Source of the DNA: an uncultured Selenomonadales bacterium
Lineage (GTDB): Bacteria > Bacillota > Negativicutes > Selenomonadales > Selenomonadaceae
Reading direction: 5' to 3'
NCBI GenBank assembly: GCA_946407095.1
Contig: CAMJMR010000002.1
Coordinates: 1-64,000, forward strand
Length of the DNA stretch: 64,000 bases
This document shows, piece after piece, positions 26,123 through 34,876 of this stretch. Every line of letters starts with the position of its first letter. Position 1 is the stretch's first letter. The position numbers and the translations under genes are program-made. The notes beneath the pieces are model-generated. The model ran no database searches. It was not told where the DNA came from and was given only the letters and a program-made list of their open reading frames with translations.

Positions 26123-26440
26123 TCATAACCCATTGATTCGTTCTTCTGTCCTCATAACACCTTCGGGACATGCTCGCTTGTACTTTTTCCAAAGACTCTC
26201 AAAAGTTTCAATAGCGGCGTAACAAGCCCCTACTTCTTCAAGATGTTCTTTTATCCACTCGTAAGAATTTACCCACGGCATATAAGGGTTATAATTTTGA
26301 TGAAATGGCGGACGCCGTCTATTTATATCTCTAATCATGTCCGCATAAAAATCTCCTTCGGGCGAATCAGCGTCCTTATATTTTACTTTTAACCAATAGC
26401 CGAAATCCCAAATTCGCATAGCTTCCTTCATTGAAGGCAT
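26123..26440 (-). CDS. YozE-like (SAM-like fold) small protein
   Basis: The 105-residue protein has the block DSPEGDFYADMIRD...SYEWIKEHLEEVGACYAAIETFESLWKKYK, which resembles the YozE SAM-like family (UPF0346) of Firmicutes, here with an N-terminal extension. Function unknown. A very good ribosome site GAGGAGGTGATTAT precedes the ATG. Confidence 0.65.
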   Translation of the reverse strand: MPSMKEAMRIWDFGYWLKVKYKDADSPEGDFYADMIRDINRRRPPFHQNYNPYMPWVNSYEWIKEHLEEVGACYAAIETFESLWKKYKRACPEGVMRTEERINGL

Positions 26441-26458
26441 ATAATCACCTCCTCGAAT

Positions 26459-27124
26459 TTAGTTCACGTCGACGCTCAGCACGCCGTCAATCCGCTTGAC
26501 CGCGTCCAAGACAATGACATTCTTCAAAGCGCGGTGATTGTAAACCTCCATCTCGATAATCAGCGTGTCGTTTGAATCGTCGGAGGCTTTTACCTTCACG
26601 TCGCGAATCTTCAGCTGCAAGTCGTCAATGCAAGAGCTTATGTTCATGAGTTGCCCCGGCTTGTCCTTCGTGTGAATCGTTATCAGCAAATTTTTTTCGT
26701 GCATAACCCATTCGTCGATACGGGAAAAGGTGCCCAGCGTCGCGAAGATTAAAGCGGTGGTGAAGAGCGCGCCCGAATAGTAGCCCGCGCCGACGGCCAA
26801 GCCTACGCCCGACACTACCCAAAGACTGGCGGCCGTCGTCAAGCCCGTGACGGTCAAGCCTTCCTTCATAATCGCGCCCGCGCCCAAAAAGCCTATGCCG
26901 CTGACGACCTGAGCGGCCAAGCGTGCGGGGTCTGCATTGGTGCGCCCTTCGACGTTGAAGTAAAGAGCCTCGCTCAAAACCATAATCAGGCACGAACCCA
27001 GGCAGACAAGGACGTTGGTGCGCAAGCCCGCCGATTTCCGCCGACTTTGCCGCTCGTAGCCGATAATGCCGCCCAACACGCAAGCTAACGTCAATCTTAA
27101 AAATAATTCCCACTCTGATACCAA
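26459..27124 (-). CDS. MgtC/SapB family membrane protein
   Basis: The 221-residue protein has the MgtC signature in its first half (GGIIGYERQSRRKSAGLRTN, SGIGFLGAGAIMKEG, GLTTAASLWVVSGVGLAVGAG) with about five transmembrane helices, and a C-terminal ACT-like domain from residue about 145. MgtC proteins modulate P-type ATPase or ATP synthase activity in pathogens; the broader family has unknown roles. The start is TTG at 27124 with AAGAGGTG upstream. Confidence 0.88.
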   Translation of the reverse strand: MVSEWELFLRLTLACVLGGIIGYERQSRRKSAGLRTNVLVCLGSCLIMVLSEALYFNVEGRTNADPARLAAQVVSGIGFLGAGAIMKEGLTVTGLTTAASLWVVSGVGLAVGAGYYSGALFTTALIFATLGTFSRIDEWVMHEKNLLITIHTKDKPGQLMNISSCIDDLQLKIRDVKVKASDDSNDTLIIEMEVYNHRALKNVIVLDAVKRIDGVLSVDVN

Positions 27125-27131
27125 ATGTTAC

Positions 27132-27172
27132 ACCTCTTGTTAGGGACTAGGGATTAGGGACTAGGGACTAGT
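27132..27172. repeat. TAGGGACTAGGGA heptad repeat at a gene end
   Basis: Four near-copies of (T)AGGGACTAG lie head to tail between the mgtC-like start and the CYTH gene; the stop codon of the CYTH gene (TAG) is within it. The same string recurs at 51205-51282. Confidence 0.7.
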
Positions 27173-27646
27173 TTTTTTGCCGAATGTCCGATTGCTTCTG
27201 ACCAAGTTGGAGTTGAAGTAGCGCGCGTCGCCCGAAACTTCCCGCGAAACCCAATCGGGCAAATCAACGGACTCGTCGGACGCATTCAGCTCGACTTCCG
27301 CCAAAACCAAGCCCGCATGTCGTCCCGCGAAGAAGTCAACCTCCCAAACGTGCCCGCCGTATTCAAGCTTGCGCCGATATTTTTTCAGCACGAATCGCCC
27401 GCAAAGTTTCAAAAGCTGTTCGGCGTCCTCGGCGGGGATTTCGTACTCGAACTCTTGCCGCGATATGCCGACCGTCGAAGATTTTACCGTCAAGAAGCCG
27501 CGATTGTCCTTGAGGCGCACGCGTACCGTCGGGCTGAACGACAAATAGCCTTGCGCGATTTTTTCCTCGCTCGTGAAGGTCAGCGCGTGAAGTTTCCGCT
27601 TGTCGACCAAAAATTTCCGCTCGATTTCAACCGCCACATTCGACAC
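27161..27646 (-). CDS. CYTH-domain protein (triphosphate tunnel phosphatase type)
   Basis: The 161-residue protein begins VAVEIERKFLVD, the ExExK signature of CYTH/triphosphate tunnel metalloenzymes, and has VRVRLKDNRGFLTVK, EFEYEIP, VWEVDFFAG and LAEVEL acidic and basic strands of the tunnel. Bacterial members are usually inorganic triphosphatases. The start is GTG at 27646 or, with better spacing to GGGGGTGTC, the GTG at 27637. The last residues fall in the TAGGGAC repeat. Confidence 0.85.
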   Translation of the reverse strand: MSNVAVEIERKFLVDKRKLHALTFTSEEKIAQGYLSFSPTVRVRLKDNRGFLTVKSSTVGISRQEFEYEIPAEDAEQLLKLCGRFVLKKYRRKLEYGGHVWEVDFFAGRHAGLVLAEVELNASDESVDLPDWVSREVSGDARYFNSNLVRSNRTFGKKTSP

Positions 27647-27698
27647 CCCCGCAGTTTCTTCGATAAGCCTGCCGTTTTCCCTTCCCGTGCAAAAAATT

Positions 27699-28484
27699 TC
27701 AGGTGTAAGACCCGACGATATAGCCGCCGTCGACGAAAAAGTTTTGTCCCGTTATCCAAGAGGCTCTGTCGCTCAACAGGAACAGAATCACGCCCGCCAC
27801 GTCCCGCGCCGTGCCCAAGCCCAACAGGTGCCGCGATATGATTTCCTCGCTCGCCGTCGCCGCGTACATTTCGTTCTGCATCATTTCCGTCTTGACAAGC
27901 GCGGGTGCCACCGAATTGATTCTGTGCTTGTTGCGAATTATTTCCGCCGCGAACGATTTGACTGCCGCTTGAACTGCCGCTTTCGCCGCCGAATACGCGA
28001 ACAACGACTTGCCGCTGAACTCGCCGGCTATCGAACTCATCAGCACGAAGGCCGCGCCGCCGTCCGAAAATTTTTTCCGCGTTGTCGTCTGCAAGAACTT
28101 CACCGCGCCCCAAAAGCTCGTCTCGAAGATGTTGCGGGCAAGGCTCTCGTCGAAGGAATTCAGCGGCGTCAAGCCCCATATGCCCGCCGTGTACACGCCG
28201 CCGTTAATCCTGCCGACCGCGCTCGTGAAATTTTCCAACGCCAACGACCAATCTTCCGCCGTCGCCGTCATAACGTCCAGCTGCTCGGTGAAAATCCTCG
28301 GCGGGTGCTTAATCAAGCTCACGGGCGAACTTTCCCTAAGCTCGGCAAGCCGCTCCAAATTCCTGCCGACTGCCAAGACGTTCGCGCCGCTCCGTGACAG
28401 CTCAAGCGCAACCTGCCGCCCTATGCCCGACGACGCGCCGACCACCACAAAATTTTTTCCTTTGAAGTCAAACGTCACGCTCAT
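27699..28484 (-). CDS. Short-chain dehydrogenase/reductase
   Basis: The 261-residue SDR has the cofactor loop VVGASSGIGRQVA, the NAG-equivalent GVYTAG, the catalytic Ser in MSSIAGEFSG and the YSAAK pair. The order is that of classical FabG-like SDRs, but substrate cannot be told. The ATG at 28484 follows GGGAGTGG and lies 26 bases after the radical SAM gene, so it is cotranscribed with it. Confidence 0.88.
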   Translation of the reverse strand: MSVTFDFKGKNFVVVGASSGIGRQVALELSRSGANVLAVGRNLERLAELRESSPVSLIKHPPRIFTEQLDVMTATAEDWSLALENFTSAVGRINGGVYTAGIWGLTPLNSFDESLARNIFETSFWGAVKFLQTTTRKKFSDGGAAFVLMSSIAGEFSGKSLFAYSAAKAAVQAAVKSFAAEIIRNKHRINSVAPALVKTEMMQNEMYAATASEEIISRHLLGLGTARDVAGVILFLLSDRASWITGQNFFVDGGYIVGSYT

Positions 28485-28510
28485 AAAGATAACCACTCCC
28501 GAAATTGAAA

Positions 28511-30358
28511 TCACAATCGCCGTATCTGATAAAATTTCAACAGCTCGCGAACATTTGCGGAGGCGACGGCAGATATATCTTCCTCCGAAAATTTATTCCG
28601 CTCAATGACTCGTTCCGCCTCCGTTCGCTCTGCGCCGTCCAGCGCAAGGAATTTTTCTCGCCAATCTTGCGCCAAGCCGTCTTCGTACTTCTTGCGGTAA
28701 ATTATGAACGTTTCGGGCATATAAAGCAATTCTCTGAACTCGGCAAGATTTTTCCCGAAGGCCTTCTCAAAAAAATCGCGGCCGCGTCCGACTTTGCCTT
28801 TGGTCGCGTTGATTATGGCTTGAATCGCCCGAATGAATTTTCTGTTCCAATGCCGCCCGATGTAGTCGCGGTTGGCAAAATATTTCGGGTCGTCAATCGG
28901 GCAATACTTCATGGGGAAAGAGTAAATCGCCGCGTCAAGCTCTTCGCACAAGTCGATGTTTATTCGCAGGCGGTTGTAAAAATCTTCGGGCGTGTCCAGA
29001 AAATTATACAGCAGATAGTTCGACAGGTCGCGGACGCCGTACTTTGCCGCCAAACGAATCGCCCGCTCGTAAATTTCGCGCTGTTCGATGTGGTCGAAGG
29101 CAATGCGCATGGGGTGCAAGTTCAATTCGGCAAGCCGCGCCATTTTGTGTTCGTCGAGGAGGCGGGCGTCGAGTCCCTGATTGAAGTCGACGTAACGGGT
29201 CAAACGGTTGCGCTTGAAATATTTTTCAAACAGCGGGCGAACGAACTCATCAAGCTCAAAAATTTTTTCCTTGGACGCGCCGGCGGTGCTAAGCAGAAAA
29301 TTTTCTTCGCGCACGGAATAAAAATCGCCCGCCAGATTTTCGGGCAGACGACGTTCAAGCTCGTTGTAGAGGCGAATCATTTTCCGCAAATAAGCTCGGT
29401 CGTTGAAGGCGGCGCGCAGATTTTTCAGCGTGACGGAATATTCGTCGGGCGGCAGATACGTTGCGCCCTTCGCGAAGCCGCAAGCCTTAATCTCGTCGAT
29501 AATCTCGTCAAACTTTGTCGACGCAAGGACGTTGTTATCCATAAGCAAAAGGTTTCTCTTCGCGCCGAATTGCTCTTCCGTCCGCCGCAGCTGTTCAAAA
29601 ATTTTCACGTGGTCTTTGTATTCGGGCTCAAGCTTGCTCACCGCGCAGAAAGAACATTTGCGGATACAGCCGCGCGTCGTGTAGGTTATGTAGGCGTCGG
29701 CGGCGGGGTAGCGGTAGTCGATTTCGTCAAGGATGGAATAATCGGGCGGCAGCGTGTCGATAATCACGTCGTCGCTCTTGCCCAAGTCGGTCGGCTTATC
29801 CAGCAAGCCTTCGTGCGGCTGAATGCCCGTCGCCTCCTCAAAAGCTTTCGGCACGAGCGTCGCCGCCACTCCTCCGACGAAAATTTTCCCGTCGGGCGCG
29901 AGAAATTTTTTTGCGGCATTGATTGTGCTGACGGTCTCATCGAAAAAGAACGTGAACAGAGAATTGACGCAGATTATATCGAATGTCGAGAAGTCTTCCG
30001 CCTTGAAGCGTCTGTGAAGTTCTTTCAGCGGGTCATAGTAAAAAGAATCTTCTTTGCGAATAACTTCAAGATAAGCACTTTTTCCCGTGCGAATGAAGTT
30101 AAGCAAATCCTGTTCGTATATACCGTATTTTCGCGCGGCGTCGAAGTATTCAGGCGAGAAAAGGTTTTGTTGCCCCGTCGTAACGCCCGCGAAGAATTCC
30201 TCAAGCAACAGCTGCGCGGCAAAGTGTTTCAGGTTGCCCTTGAAAAAGCGCACGTCGTCGCCGCACACGTCCCGAAAATACGTCGCCAGTTTCATAAGGT
30301 TGGCGGGCGGATATTTATTTTTCCAGTTCGGTTCGATTAACAGGACGCGGCGGCTCAT
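28511..30358 (-). CDS. Radical SAM protein with N-terminal B12-binding-like domain
   Basis: The 615-residue protein has an N-terminal region resembling cobalamin-binding domains (RRVLLIEPNWKNKYPPANLMKLAT, FDIICVNSLF, IFVGGVAATLVP) and a radical SAM core with TTRGCIRKCSFCAV, i.e. C231-x3-C235-x2-C238. A long C-terminal part of about 350 residues includes MDNNVLAS, FNQGLDARLL and MRIAFDHIEQ. The substrate is unknown. Its ATG overlaps (ATGA) the stop that the upstream GHKL gene would use if its poly-C tract were in frame, which ties the two functionally. Downstream are the SDR and CYTH genes. Confidence 0.85.
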   Translation of the reverse strand: MSRRVLLIEPNWKNKYPPANLMKLATYFRDVCGDDVRFFKGNLKHFAAQLLLEEFFAGVTTGQQNLFSPEYFDAARKYGIYEQDLLNFIRTGKSAYLEVIRKEDSFYYDPLKELHRRFKAEDFSTFDIICVNSLFTFFFDETVSTINAAKKFLAPDGKIFVGGVAATLVPKAFEEATGIQPHEGLLDKPTDLGKSDDVIIDTLPPDYSILDEIDYRYPAADAYITYTTRGCIRKCSFCAVSKLEPEYKDHVKIFEQLRRTEEQFGAKRNLLLMDNNVLASTKFDEIIDEIKACGFAKGATYLPPDEYSVTLKNLRAAFNDRAYLRKMIRLYNELERRLPENLAGDFYSVREENFLLSTAGASKEKIFELDEFVRPLFEKYFKRNRLTRYVDFNQGLDARLLDEHKMARLAELNLHPMRIAFDHIEQREIYERAIRLAAKYGVRDLSNYLLYNFLDTPEDFYNRLRINIDLCEELDAAIYSFPMKYCPIDDPKYFANRDYIGRHWNRKFIRAIQAIINATKGKVGRGRDFFEKAFGKNLAEFRELLYMPETFIIYRKKYEDGLAQDWREKFLALDGAERTEAERVIERNKFSEEDISAVASANVRELLKFYQIRRL

Positions 30359-30511
30359 TTGGCGAGCCCCTCTTTAATCTTGTCGAGAAGCTTTTCGCCG
30401 GCAAGTTTCGGGTTGTCGAGGATGATGCTTTCAATAACCCAAAAAACGTCGCGCTGTTTCCTTGTCCAGTTGGACGGCGGGAATTTCTTTGGCGGCGGTA
30501 AAGGGTCAGGG

Positions 30512-31897
30512 TCACGACCAGTCCCTGTGGGGGGGGGGGTTATTGCCGGATTGATTTTTTATAATGCGCGTGACGACTTTCGACAGCGGCGTTTCGGGAT
30601 TTTGTTCAGCCTTTTGATTTATGGACGCAAGTTTTTTCTCGGCAGCCTGCGCGGCGTCCTTCAGCTTAGCTTGATTTTCTTCGTACACCGCGTGGTGTGA
30701 TTTTCGGTAGGGCGCGGACTGTTTATTAAATTCGGCTTCGGCGTCGGCGGGCGCGTTAATCGCCTTGACGGCACTGCGCACATCCGAGGCCTTCCAATAA
30801 ATTTCGCTGAGTTCCTTAAAATAATTTATCAACGCACCTTTAAAGGCAATGTAGGTGTCGTTCTCTTCCAAGTAGTCGCGCCGCCCGTTCGGTCTCAAGT
30901 TTACGTCGACCGTATGAATTTCGCCGATAAAATAAGTCGTGCCACGATCCTCATTGAACAGTTTACGGCTTTGGAAAACATCTTTGTCGCCGATTTGAAT
31001 GTTCTTTTGGCGCAGACGAATGCCGCGCATTTTGTTATCGGCAGTGCCGCTCCGTTGGTCAAGGACGCCTTTGAATTCCGACAGCCCAATCCAGCTCCAG
31101 GCAACTAATTTGTCTGCCGCGTCGTAAAAGTCGCGGAACTCCACGCCGAAAATTTCATCCTTGCCCATGCGCGTCTGGACGTTCGTTTTGTAGGGCTTAT
31201 AGAGCTGTTCGCCGTTCACGAGGATTTTGTACTCCGTGATTTTGAAATTGAGCGCGGCGGCGTGCTGATAAATTTCCGTTTGATAGTAAAAGTTCGGGCT
31301 GTAGGTGACGGGCGCAACGAACGACAGATAATCGCGGACAGCCTCCACGTCAAGCAAATCTTTGTTCGTTTCGACGATGCTAATTAGCTCCACGCGGAAA
31401 AAGTGTTTATCGGCGTCGGTGCCGCTCGTCTCAAAAGATACGATTTCGTCAAGAGCCTCTTTGACGGTGTATTTCCTGTTGCTGTAAAAAATCGTGCGCA
31501 ACTTCGCTGCGTCGAAAATCACGGTCGATTGAATGCCTTCGCCATATGCCGTCGAAACGAAACGCAATTCCCGACAATAGGCCAAGCCGCAAAGCCGCCC
31601 TATGCCGCGAAAGCCTCGGTCGGTCTCCAAACTCTTGTCGGAATAAGCGATATTTATTAAGGACGATTTGAAATCCAAAACCGAAATGCCCGTGGCGTTG
31701 TCCTCAATCGTTATGCGGCGGTTGTCCTTGTCGATTGTAATTTCGATTTGTCCGTCGCCTTCCTGCAAAATCCCGGCGTCGAGTGCCTTGTCTGTCGCGT
31801 CACAAGAATTTTGAATGTATTCGCGGAAAATTACGAGCGAATTGATATACATGCCCGTCGTAAGATTTTCCAACGTGAATGCTCCGACTTCAGCCAT
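30512..31897 (-). CDS. GHKL (Hsp90/MutL-like) ATPase, frameshifted at a poly-C tract
   Basis: The N-terminal 200 residues form a GHKL ATPase: N box REYIQNSCDA (25-34), EDNATGI (65-71), and GFRGIGR (95-101). The frame as sequenced is 461 residues and stops at 30512 just after an 11-C tract (30539-30529). Removing one C restores a frame that continues through a Pro-rich linker (DPDPLPPPKKFPPS) into a helical tail ending LDKIKEGLAK with its stop at 30355, overlapping the radical SAM start. The full protein would be 513 residues. This looks like a contingency tract or a sequencing indel. GGGAGG precedes the ATG. It belongs to the NurA-HerA cluster by position and orientation. Confidence 0.85.
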   Translation of the reverse strand: MAEVGAFTLENLTTGMYINSLVIFREYIQNSCDATDKALDAGILQEGDGQIEITIDKDNRRITIEDNATGISVLDFKSSLINIAYSDKSLETDRGFRGIGRLCGLAYCRELRFVSTAYGEGIQSTVIFDAAKLRTIFYSNRKYTVKEALDEIVSFETSGTDADKHFFRVELISIVETNKDLLDVEAVRDYLSFVAPVTYSPNFYYQTEIYQHAAALNFKITEYKILVNGEQLYKPYKTNVQTRMGKDEIFGVEFRDFYDAADKLVAWSWIGLSEFKGVLDQRSGTADNKMRGIRLRQKNIQIGDKDVFQSRKLFNEDRGTTYFIGEIHTVDVNLRPNGRRDYLEENDTYIAFKGALINYFKELSEIYWKASDVRSAVKAINAPADAEAEFNKQSAPYRKSHHAVYEENQAKLKDAAQAAEKKLASINQKAEQNPETPLSKVVTRIIKNQSGNNPPPHRDWS

Positions 31898-31925
31898 AAA
31901 AAAATCCTCCCGTCTTTGAATTGCA

Positions 31926-32086
31926 ACAAATAACAGAAGAATTCATTCGGTCGCCGCCGCGCGATCCCTGCCGGCCGCTTTAGAAGCGGCGGAACAGCAA
32001 GCGCGCCGTGCCTCTCGTAATTTAAACTTTGTTGCCGCGCCGGAACGAAATGCATGCGCATTTCTAGCCCGCTTATCGCCGCGCCT
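31926..32086 (-). repeat. Palindromic repeat inserted between the HerA and GHKL genes
   Basis: It contains GCCGCTTTAGAAGCGGCGGAACAG (31974-31997) followed by GCGCGCCGTGCC and a segment with ATGCATGCGCAT like the repeats around aroCK. On either side are 14-base near-duplicates (31912-31925 and 32090-32103, 12 of 14 identical), one being the end of the HerA gene. Confidence 0.7.
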
Positions 32087-33724
32087 TTAGTCTTTGAACT
32101 GCTTGTAGGCCGGCTTCGGGAATTTGACTTTAAGCAACGAGCGGAAAATCGGATTTTGTATGACGTATTCGCCTTGCTCCAGGCGCGTCAAGATATTTTT
32201 GTACGTCGAGGGTATGGCTGAATAGTCTTTGGTCGTCGTCTCCAAAACGTTCGTGCGCCCGAAAGCCAGCGTCGAGCAGTTGCCGCCGACGCGCCCGTGA
32301 ATGTTCGAGCGAAATTGTTCCGCGCCGAAAAGAATTATCCCCAACGAACGCCCGCGCTCCGCCACGTCCAAAATCTGCCGCAATATCGGCGAACTTTTCG
32401 CCGTGTCCTTCGACGCAAACTTATTCAGCTCATCCAAGAAAAGAATTATCTTCGACGGAGGATTTTCGGCAGGGTATTCGCCGAGCTTGAGATTGTAAAT
32501 CGTCTTGAGGACGTCGCCGAAAACGAACGCCTGCTTGTCGGTTGCAAGCTTGGCAATGTCAATCACGGTGACAGAGCCCGCCGAAATTTTTCGCAATTCG
32601 TATCCGAGGCGGCATTCCTGCTTGTCGAGCCTTTCGCGCCCGACGAACATCGCATCGTTTTTTATCGCCTTGTTGACGATTCGCTTGAACTTGCGCCAGC
32701 TTAGCACGGAAATTTCTTTGGAGCCGCCGGCATTGCCCCGTTGCGACAAATCATTGACTTTGCCCAAAAAATTTTCCCAAGTCGAAATGCCGGCGAAGTC
32801 TGCGTCGTTGGCGTCGATAATCTTGCTGATAATCGAATCCATCGTCTGCGTCGTGTCGTCAATGTCGGCGAAAAGCATTTCCAGCGATTCGCGGTCTTCG
32901 GTGTAGACGTAGGCGAATCTTTTCAGCAAGCCGTCGGCAAGATAAGTGTCAACGTCGCCTTGCGGAAGATAGCTCGTGACTTTTTGGTCGTCGTCGTGGC
33001 GCGGCGCATAGTAGCGAACGTTTTCAAAAGGCGCGCCGCTCAAGTCCAGTGACTTGTAAATCTGCGCGGCGGAGGCGTCGTCGTTGGGTTTGTGCAAGGC
33101 CATCAAATCTTTTCCCTTGACGTTAAAGATAACGAAGGCGCAGTCGGAAAAATTTTCTTGCACGGACTTCATCAAGAACATCGCGTAGCTGGTCTTCGCC
33201 GCCAAGCCAGATATGCCCGAAATGTTCAAGTGCGCACCTTCGGGGCCAAGGATAAATTGCGCGTCGAGATTCACGGGCAAAATAATTTCGCGCTCTGCGT
33301 GCCCTTCGTACATTTTCAGGAAGCCGCAGGGCAATCTGTTTTTAATCTTGTCCAAGCCCAAAGCCTGTTCAATTTCGGCGGCGGAGGCAAGGCTGACGGG
33401 CGAATCATTTCTGACGGGCGTGTAGATGTTGCGCGTGTTGAAGGAAACGGCCACTTCGACGTAATTCATGCCGATTCGCAAAGTCGGCGCGGCAAGCGTC
33501 GTGTCGCCGAAGTCGCACGAAATGTAGTTCGTCAAAAAGCTTTTCGCGTCGGTGATGTGGAAAATATTTTCCACCGTGCCGAAAGAAAAAGAGCCTTCGA
33601 TATGCTCAACTTTGACCACGTCGAAGGCGTTCAATCTGAAGTCGGCGTCCGTCCAGAAGTAAAATTTATCCATCGTCGCAGGAAATTTTTCCGTGGCGGC
33701 AACGCGCCCGATAATATCGCTCAT
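32087..33724 (-). CDS. HerA-like FtsK/VirB4-fold ATPase
   Basis: The 545-residue protein has a HAS-barrel-like N-terminal region and a HerA/FtsK-type motor: Walker A GISGLAAKTS (170-179), VIFNVKGKDL, Walker B KIILFLDELNKFA, and a sensor/arginine-finger region GGNCSTLAFGRTNV. In archaea and bacteria HerA hexamers pair with the nuclease NurA to resect DNA; many bacterial HerA-like ATPases are in antiphage systems. Here a NurA-like gene lies directly upstream (9-base gap), supporting a HerA-NurA machine. AGGAGGAACC precedes the ATG. Confidence 0.85.
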   Translation of the reverse strand: MSDIIGRVAATEKFPATMDKFYFWTDADFRLNAFDVVKVEHIEGSFSFGTVENIFHITDAKSFLTNYISCDFGDTTLAAPTLRIGMNYVEVAVSFNTRNIYTPVRNDSPVSLASAAEIEQALGLDKIKNRLPCGFLKMYEGHAEREIILPVNLDAQFILGPEGAHLNISGISGLAAKTSYAMFLMKSVQENFSDCAFVIFNVKGKDLMALHKPNDDASAAQIYKSLDLSGAPFENVRYYAPRHDDDQKVTSYLPQGDVDTYLADGLLKRFAYVYTEDRESLEMLFADIDDTTQTMDSIISKIIDANDADFAGISTWENFLGKVNDLSQRGNAGGSKEISVLSWRKFKRIVNKAIKNDAMFVGRERLDKQECRLGYELRKISAGSVTVIDIAKLATDKQAFVFGDVLKTIYNLKLGEYPAENPPSKIILFLDELNKFASKDTAKSSPILRQILDVAERGRSLGIILFGAEQFRSNIHGRVGGNCSTLAFGRTNVLETTTKDYSAIPSTYKNILTRLEQGEYVIQNPIFRSLLKVKFPKPAYKQFKD

Positions 33725-33733
33725 GGTTCCTCC

Positions 33734-34864
33734 TTAGAACAAATGCAAAAACGCTTCGGCTGAAATGAATCGCGATTTGATGAAACTCTCCGTCAAAAAA
33801 ATCGGGTAGATGTGATTCGCCCAGCGGTCGTCCGCGCCGTAGCAAACGGGGTTGCGCTCGTTCAGCAGGTACGCGCTCAAAAGATTTACCTCGTCGCTGT
33901 CGATTTTGCCGCTTGAAATTTCCGCGTCCGTGACCAAAATTTTTTCAACCTTAACGACGCCGTCGAAGGGCGAATCGGAAAATTTTTTGTCGCGCAAGCG
34001 CAGATACCACACCGCAATTTTCTGCCCGCCGTGAAAGTCGCCGCGCTCACAAATCGTGACGGGTGTGCGGCAAAATGTCGGCAAGTCGGCAACGAGCCCC
34101 GGATTAAGCTTGTCGGAAGAATCTTTTATGCGCGCGGGATTAAATTTCTTCGACACGCCGATAACGAAGCTGTAATTCTTGGCGTTGAATTTCCGCCCGC
34201 TCAAAACTTTATACTCAAGCGAGCCGTCCTTGACGAGAAAATTTTTTTGGTCGAGCTTGCCGCGCCTGACCAGCTCCGCAACCAAATTTATTTCGGCGTC
34301 GTGCATGTGCGTCATAATCTTGGCAGCGGCGCGGTCTTCAAATTTTTCGGCGGGATTGTGATTCGTGCTGTAGGGAAGAATCTTTGAAACCTTCAGCTTG
34401 AAGCGCGAATTAATCTTGGCGGCAAGCGCGGGGAAAAAGCCTTCGTGCCCGCCGTAGTTGGCGATATCGGGCAGAACCAAAATAATTTCGTCGGACAACT
34501 TTTCCGTGTGCAATTTCTTTTCGACGCGCCGACAACAGCCCGTAACGACTTGCGCCGCCACAATCGGGTAAATCAATTTGCGCGCGCCCGTCGGGTAGGC
34601 AATCTCGTCGATTTTGTAAGCGCGGCGCGTGCCGTCAAGGAAGTAGCTCAAAATTTGCATTCCGCTTGCAGAAAAATTTTTCATTTGACTTTCAAGCGAT
34701 ATCGCATTTTTCGCGGGACGCGTCTCGCCGTTTTTCTTGAGGACAATTTCCGTCGGCAAGTCGTATTCAATGCCCGAAGAGTCGTCCGCCTGAAGCTCAA
34801 TCTTCGACGTGCGATAACTTTTGCCGGAAGTTTCCTCCGCTATAAACTCCAAAAGATTTTTCAT
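33734..34864 (-). CDS. NurA-like nuclease
   Basis: The 376-residue protein is weakly like NurA, a single-strand nuclease of the RNase H-like fold. Two acidic DG motifs occur at the expected places, LDGTRR (D77) and LVKDGSLEY (D213), and the C-terminal block VCYGADDRWANHIYPIFLTE with a terminal aromatic stretch resembles NurA tails. It is directly upstream of the HerA-like ATPase, the usual partner. The start lies 12 bases after the UxaA-type large subunit gene with only a weak ribosome site, so expression may depend on read-through. Confidence 0.75.
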   Translation of the reverse strand: MKNLLEFIAEETSGKSYRTSKIELQADDSSGIEYDLPTEIVLKKNGETRPAKNAISLESQMKNFSASGMQILSYFLDGTRRAYKIDEIAYPTGARKLIYPIVAAQVVTGCCRRVEKKLHTEKLSDEIILVLPDIANYGGHEGFFPALAAKINSRFKLKVSKILPYSTNHNPAEKFEDRAAAKIMTHMHDAEINLVAELVRRGKLDQKNFLVKDGSLEYKVLSGRKFNAKNYSFVIGVSKKFNPARIKDSSDKLNPGLVADLPTFCRTPVTICERGDFHGGQKIAVWYLRLRDKKFSDSPFDGVVKVEKILVTDAEISSGKIDSDEVNLLSAYLLNERNPVCYGADDRWANHIYPIFLTESFIKSRFISAEAFLHLF

Positions 34865-34876
34865 GGTCGTGCCGTC

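Noticed and set aside
28505..30340. 611-codon ORF on the plus strand opposite the radical SAM gene
   Set aside because: Antisense shadow of a high-G+C coding frame; the minus-strand product has clear motifs.
30315..30515. 66-codon minus-strand ORF after the GHKL gene (the frame reached with C12)
   Set aside because: Basic, low-complexity product; the C10 frame gives a sensible helical tail and an ATGA overlap with the next gene.
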